A program made the position numbers and the translations under genes. A DNA stretch of 20,185 bases from a virus. Below, piece after piece: positions 17,301 through 20,185 of the stretch (position 1 is the stretch's first letter; every line of letters begins with the position of its first letter). The DNA lies in the IMG/VR virus record IMGVR_UViG_3300006735_000349, positions 1-20,185 of that record; one strand, written 5' to 3'. Under the pieces are notes generated by a model, which ran no database searches, was not told the origin of the DNA, and saw only the letters and a program-made list of their open reading frames with translations.

Positions 17301-20055
17301 ACAATATGATTTAATTAGAAACCATATTGATTCAATGGGTACAATTCATAAGAGGGGATATAAGAAAACCAACTCACCACCTGATAATACATTACCAATG
17401 TTGTTATCCAATATGGGGTGGCAAGCTATTAATCCATTTAGTGGAAGTTTAACTGATACATTGGGTAGTTATCTAAGTGGTGTAACTACAATTGATGATA
17501 TTAAAAACAACACTTGGAGAAAAACTCTAAACAATTTATTATATATTTATAAATCAAAAGGAACAAAAAACTCCGTTAGAGGATTATTAAACACATATGG
17601 TTATCCGCCTGACGTATTAAAATTTCAAGAGTTTGGTGGAGAGAGTTCTCCACGTTTAGATGGTCAAGATATTATTAATGATGAAATTCCACTTAGTGAA
17701 CCAGATAAAACCGATTTAAATTTACAATTAAGCACTGGAAGTTTTTCTTTTACCGAAAAGAAACAAAAACTTTATAATTATAATTTCAATGCAAATACGG
17801 ATAGAATTTTAAATTTAGACTGGTGGATGGATGATGCTAATATTAACACACTTGAATTTGTTTATAAACACAGTGAAACAACAAAAACACAAACAATATT
17901 GAAATCAAGTGGTAGTGGTACACAAACTCTTTGGGATTTAAGATTAATTCCAAGTTCAGATGGAGTTAGTTCATCATTTGAATTTAGATTAAATAATTCA
18001 CAAAATGGTGGCACCGATATTGGTAGTAGAGGCTTTTCGATGTCATTAGCATATAATGATATGAAAGATGGACAATTGTGGAATGTCATGATTCAAAGAA
18101 TGACTGGTTCGAGTAAAGGACCAGGAACCGCTGAATATAGGTTACATTCAGCTTTTCAAGATAAACAATCAATAGCTCCTTATAGTTATGTAACAATGTC
18201 AATTAGTGGTGGAATGGCAGGTGACTCTTCCACTCTTGGTGGTAAAGGATTTTTTGCAAATAAAAATTTCCAATCAAGTGGTTCAAGAGGAATAGACACG
18301 GCTTCAAATTTAGTAATTGGTGAAACATTTAGTGGCTCATTATCAGAAATAAAAGGTTGGGCTACTCAGTTAAGTATTTCAAAGTTCAGACAACATACAT
18401 TAAATAAATTTTCAACTGTTGGTAATACCATAAATTCACATAAAGACGATTTAGTTTATCACTTCAAATTAAATGAAAATTATATAAGTGCATCAGTATC
18501 TGCGTCTGGACAAAATTTAACAATTGTTGATGCATCACCAACAACAACTTATACTGATTATTCAATTATAAAAGATGGAGGGTTTTTTACAAGTTCAATA
18601 ATTTATGGTTTTGATTTTATAGATGTTATTAAATTAACATTAAAAGATAATGCTACTAAACCAAACGACAACACTATTTTAATAAATCCAAATCAATCTA
18701 TTATTGGTAATTTACACTTTGAAAACTCGGCTGTAGATTCATTTACAAAACCATTTGGTAAAAAACCACAATTCAATACATCGCCTAAATTAGAATTATA
18801 TCGTTCACCACAAACATTTATAGATGATTTTATATTAGATAATTTGAGTGGATTTAATTTAGAAACATTATATGGTAGTCCAATAAATTATTATTCACAA
18901 TCATATGATGAGTTTGATACATTTAGAAATGATTTCTTTACAGCTCATCCAATAGAAGTTAATGTTAATACATTTATTAGAGCTCATGAAAATATGTTTA
19001 ATGATTCTATAGCAGAGGGAATAAAAACATTAGTTCCTGCTCGTTCAACATTTAGTGGAAAAAATAGTAATGTAGGTGTAGAAATAAAGCCAACTTTATT
19101 AGAAAAACAAAAATATGAAAATGAAGAACATAGTATAGAAGCTAATCCAAATACTGGAATAGGTTCTATTGATGTTGATTCTATTACACATATTCCTAAC
19201 TCAAATTATGAAACAATAAAAGAAGGAACAATACAAGGAGTTCCATCCAATAGTGGTTCATTGGAGTTACCATTAAGTGTAACGATAAAAGTATCTGATA
19301 CTGGTAGCGATGGTAATCCTTATTTAGGAAATGCTTACATGTCTATGACAAGTTCAGTAGTAAATCCATATAGTGCTTCTTTTTCATATTCAGAAACAAA
19401 AGGAATACAAAACATACCACCAACATTATCGGGCTCATCAGTACCAACTTCAAAAAATGGAACAATTGATTACGCTTCAATAGCAAATAAATCTTTTGAA
19501 GATGTTCATAAGAATTGGGGAACAAGTTCGGCGGATGTACAACATATTAATTTTGCAGGTGGAACTGGTTCATATGGAACTTATAATACATATGATATAG
19601 AAAAAAGATTTGTATTTCATGCCATTGGTGATAATGAATATTATTCAGCATCAAGTGGTTATCCTTCACATTTTACAAACATTAATAGAATTTACAATAG
19701 ATTAATGATTGATACTAATGCACATGCAAGTGTTAGTTATCAATCTTTAATAAATGGAAGTGGTAGTGATTCAAATCAAACTGGTAAAATGATGGGTAAA
19801 ACAAGATATTTTATAACAAGTTCAGATGGGAACATCATATTACCATCAAATCACGTCACTAAGTTTAGTCAACCATTTAAAGATAGAATGAATGAAGGAA
19901 CACAAAATACAAATCCAGGTACATTACCCGTTCAACACGATGACTATTCAACAGCTTCATTTTATAGAATATCAGTTACTGGTGGTGAAAATCAACTTAT
20001 AGTAAAAGGTGGTGCAGGTAGTATTGGTGGTGGTGATAAAATAATATATGATTAA
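14365..20055 (+). CDS. Very large virion protein with two LamG/concanavalin-like domains (fibre/adhesin-like)
   Basis: This 1896-residue protein is the largest in the window. Residues 1-155 form a beta-rich N-terminal domain ending in STSRKEIRLKVL. Around 405-425 is EEFKTFTPYERFLYFDGQTD. Residues about 697-893 are a convincing LamG domain: FSLSIWVKRFHP, WNHVAFTYES, IKLYLNGELKATH and FNGFLQYPRVYGRTLTSAEV. Residues 1063-1081 (KSKGTKNSVRGLLNTYGYP) are a helical motif I associate with large structural proteins of marine phages. Residues about 1150-1355 look like a second concanavalin-like jelly roll (LDWWMDDANI through GETFSGSLSEIKGWATQLSI). Near 1558-1580, VPARSTFSG and GVEIKPTLLEKQKY form another such motif. 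The C-terminus is Gly/Ser/Asn-rich (GENQLIVKGGAGSIGGGDK). GGAG (14354-14357) lies 7 nt before the overlapping start. I infer a fibre, adhesin or outer-baseplate protein. No hydrolase or protease motif was recognised. Confidence 0.75.
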   Translation: MPEFEFEFNQQDRDLVVTQSEEVVFGDSDISLDYIRLTIYPTEGINNIVDLADSTSGIDGKAIFFSSLDEVQFDVNISPFKEDNKFTTRLVGGSNNDFQIYKNPNGSIYIKPNEIFNTFDLPQGNYRIQIDFLKQVLSGAPFIIKQISTSRKEIRLKVLNSKLDNTSTLISQIKDLFNNNIEGSNPEFLEDTDESSNTFGELVIPNPNYKYQFKHILNIGNGDHIPIMNYAFDRFTDGKENQSIILKLYNDLPTNISNLKFVSIEKEILTTQLQDIFYFSDVPDVYFGDGLLSDPQENWITSNNNSIGFQNLNQLAVSASIGDIEINSLISSSQYDYPNLNTDFKEFSNHTFFGSAKKKLQNFKTKVETIQGHYTEISSSLVVSSSIQGDSTFIIKKRKDLFNKINEEFKTFTPYERFLYFDGQTDSTSSAPSLKNYADTLPVTLHGGPGSPVEGIELNQHNGFNVVYKHSSEKLSGNHNQYIDLFTDKYFVENKPFFNYSGSIYLSFLLQGDSGSSLTWENRNKSLNPPLPQDTLYQNNILNPDMTSSAYQRYVFEASQSYFIPKTNGNDMADLSIDAGDFNAGSSKITILSGSVKTGSYQIKDSTNQYSTTVVSQSGVPFFGSVMPSGELFRIYNQNTLSSSLSGSYNVDSQTSGASVTNAMLTDFSGRGNTGSIDEGTPKISDGVTVHGRQYGKSMLFLSESNDSIRFFSDNDFNFNRDDNFSLSIWVKRFHPNTGSADSSHPSTANTQAIFTRGQTGNSYGIDYEFHTNNIRAAVRGNSSEQAAKIQVTDDLLNWNHVAFTYESGSATGIKLYLNGELKATHTTTGAGYSITGSSHFSASSATIGGSADALSLGGNDVLAGTNGHFNGFLQYPRVYGRTLTSAEVQQLYLKPDGITETKITDVKVTLKNPTDVLPFDNIFKTTSTEFTNWYNDMLTKAETFDTDNIHSFENNLPLYIQDSSEYNDMKDFLNLQGEQYDLIRNHIDSMGTIHKRGYKKTNSPPDNTLPMLLSNMGWQAINPFSGSLTDTLGSYLSGVTTIDDIKNNTWRKTLNNLLYIYKSKGTKNSVRGLLNTYGYPPDVLKFQEFGGESSPRLDGQDIINDEIPLSEPDKTDLNLQLSTGSFSFTEKKQKLYNYNFNANTDRILNLDWWMDDANINTLEFVYKHSETTKTQTILKSSGSGTQTLWDLRLIPSSDGVSSSFEFRLNNSQNGGTDIGSRGFSMSLAYNDMKDGQLWNVMIQRMTGSSKGPGTAEYRLHSAFQDKQSIAPYSYVTMSISGGMAGDSSTLGGKGFFANKNFQSSGSRGIDTASNLVIGETFSGSLSEIKGWATQLSISKFRQHTLNKFSTVGNTINSHKDDLVYHFKLNENYISASVSASGQNLTIVDASPTTTYTDYSIIKDGGFFTSSIIYGFDFIDVIKLTLKDNATKPNDNTILINPNQSIIGNLHFENSAVDSFTKPFGKKPQFNTSPKLELYRSPQTFIDDFILDNLSGFNLETLYGSPINYYSQSYDEFDTFRNDFFTAHPIEVNVNTFIRAHENMFNDSIAEGIKTLVPARSTFSGKNSNVGVEIKPTLLEKQKYENEEHSIEANPNTGIGSIDVDSITHIPNSNYETIKEGTIQGVPSNSGSLELPLSVTIKVSDTGSDGNPYLGNAYMSMTSSVVNPYSASFSYSETKGIQNIPPTLSGSSVPTSKNGTIDYASIANKSFEDVHKNWGTSSADVQHINFAGGTGSYGTYNTYDIEKRFVFHAIGDNEYYSASSGYPSHFTNINRIYNRLMIDTNAHASVSYQSLINGSGSDSNQTGKMMGKTRYFITSSDGNIILPSNHVTKFSQPFKDRMNEGTQNTNPGTLPVQHDDYSTASFYRISVTGGENQLIVKGGAGSIGGGDKIIYD

Positions 20056-20129
20056 TTTAAATTTGGTTATTTTTTCAATTTATTTATATTTATATATGAA
20101 TTAAAGTATTTCGAAATTAGGAGATAAAA
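20056..20129 (+). promoter_or_regulatory. Only sizeable intergenic gap; candidate promoter before the next gene
   Basis: These 74 bases are almost entirely A/T and separate the tightly packed operon from the next gene. A weak sigma70-like arrangement is present: TTGGTT at 20063-20068 and TATATT at 20085-20090, with a 16-nt spacer. The bottom strand carries two overlapping exact TATAAATA octamers (20081-20088 and 20087-20094), which is the T4 late-promoter core but points leftward, away from the gene. No GC stem followed by a U-run was found, so I do not call a terminator. The 10-bp palindrome AATTTAAATT at 20054-20063 is within reach of chance for this composition. Promoter function is an inference from the gap alone. 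Confidence 0.3.
20119..20124 (+). promoter_or_regulatory. Strong Shine-Dalgarno for the 20130 gene
   Basis: AGGAGA lies five bases before the ATG at 20130 and is the cleanest SD match in the window. It fixes the start of the truncated last gene. Unlike most other SDs here, it lies in non-coding sequence rather than inside the previous gene's last codons, consistent with independent and strong initiation. Confidence 0.8.
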
Positions 20130-20185
20130 ATGGGATATTTAGATAATTCATCAATTACGGTTGATGCAGTCTTAACAAAAAAAGG
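20130..20185 (+). CDS. 5' end of a further virion-type gene, truncated by the window edge
   Basis: Only 18 complete codons are visible: MGYLDNSSITVDAVLTKK, in frame to the last base. The start is supported by AGGAGA five bases upstream and by the end of the previous gene 74 bases before. I recall similar N-termini (MGYLDNSS...VDA.LTKKGRELLA) on structural proteins of marine T4-like phages in metagenomes. That is a memory, not a search result, so I leave the function as probable structural protein. It is the only gene here not packed directly against its upstream neighbour, so it may be expressed separately or at a higher level. Confidence 0.75.
   Translation, partial: MGYLDNSSITVDAVLTKK

Noticed and set aside
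20054-20080. Rho-independent terminator after the 1896-residue gene
   Set aside because: There is a T-run (TTTTTT) but no GC-containing stem; the only inverted repeats are short A/T palindromes expected by chance.
1-20185. Non-phage contractile injection system, defence island, CRISPR array or mobile element
   Set aside because: All genes fit a phage late operon with T4-type gp6. No toxin, AAA+ ATPase, nuclease, transposase, repeat array or tRNA was seen. A tailocin or injection system cannot be fully excluded without the flanking capsid genes.

Overview
This AT-rich window (about 30% GC by eye) is one continuous, single-strand late structural operon of a tailed phage or prophage with a T4-like contractile tail. 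The two best anchors are adjacent genes for a gp25-family baseplate wedge protein (2564-3031) and a gp6/J-type baseplate wedge protein (3031-5271). Just upstream is a gp5-like, OB-fold-type baseplate hub/spike protein (368-1615). No replication, packaging, capsid, sheath, tube, lysis, integrase, tRNA, CRISPR or insertion-sequence signal was seen. The host cannot be read from the sequence. Nearly every gene has a purine-rich Shine-Dalgarno sequence, which argues for a host using classical SD initiation and against typical Bacteroidetes. The composition and domain mix resemble marine 'far-T4' phages known mostly from metagenomes; that comparison is from memory, not a search.

Layout. Positions 1-368: 3' end of a small helical protein. 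368-1615: hub/spike protein. 1624-2564: two small proteins of unknown function. 2564-5271: gp25 and gp6, the conserved wedge core. 5271-20055: about 14.8 kb holding five genes (377, 581, 1216, 853 and 1896 residues). They occupy the place where T4 has genes 7 to 12, but show none of the recognisable T4 features. They are built from extracellular, carbohydrate- or surface-binding type modules: a DNRLRE domain, LamG/concanavalin-like jelly rolls, a CBM-like region, PKD domains, an HxH motif and DxDxDG calcium-type loops. 20056-20129: the only substantial non-coding gap. 20130-20185: start of a further gene.

How the genes work together. The hub, gp25 and gp6 should form the conserved centre and wedge ring of a contractile-tail baseplate. 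The five large proteins are inferred to be peripheral baseplate, tail-fibre or adhesin components that contact the host surface. Six of the ten gene junctions through 14365 are TAATG stop/start overlaps and the other four have 1-8 nt gaps. The whole block is therefore probably one polycistronic message with translational coupling. The most notable feature is that the two consecutive large genes at 8154 and 11804 appear to be diverged paralogues over their C-terminal halves, one having its PKD domain split by an extra segment of about 150 residues.
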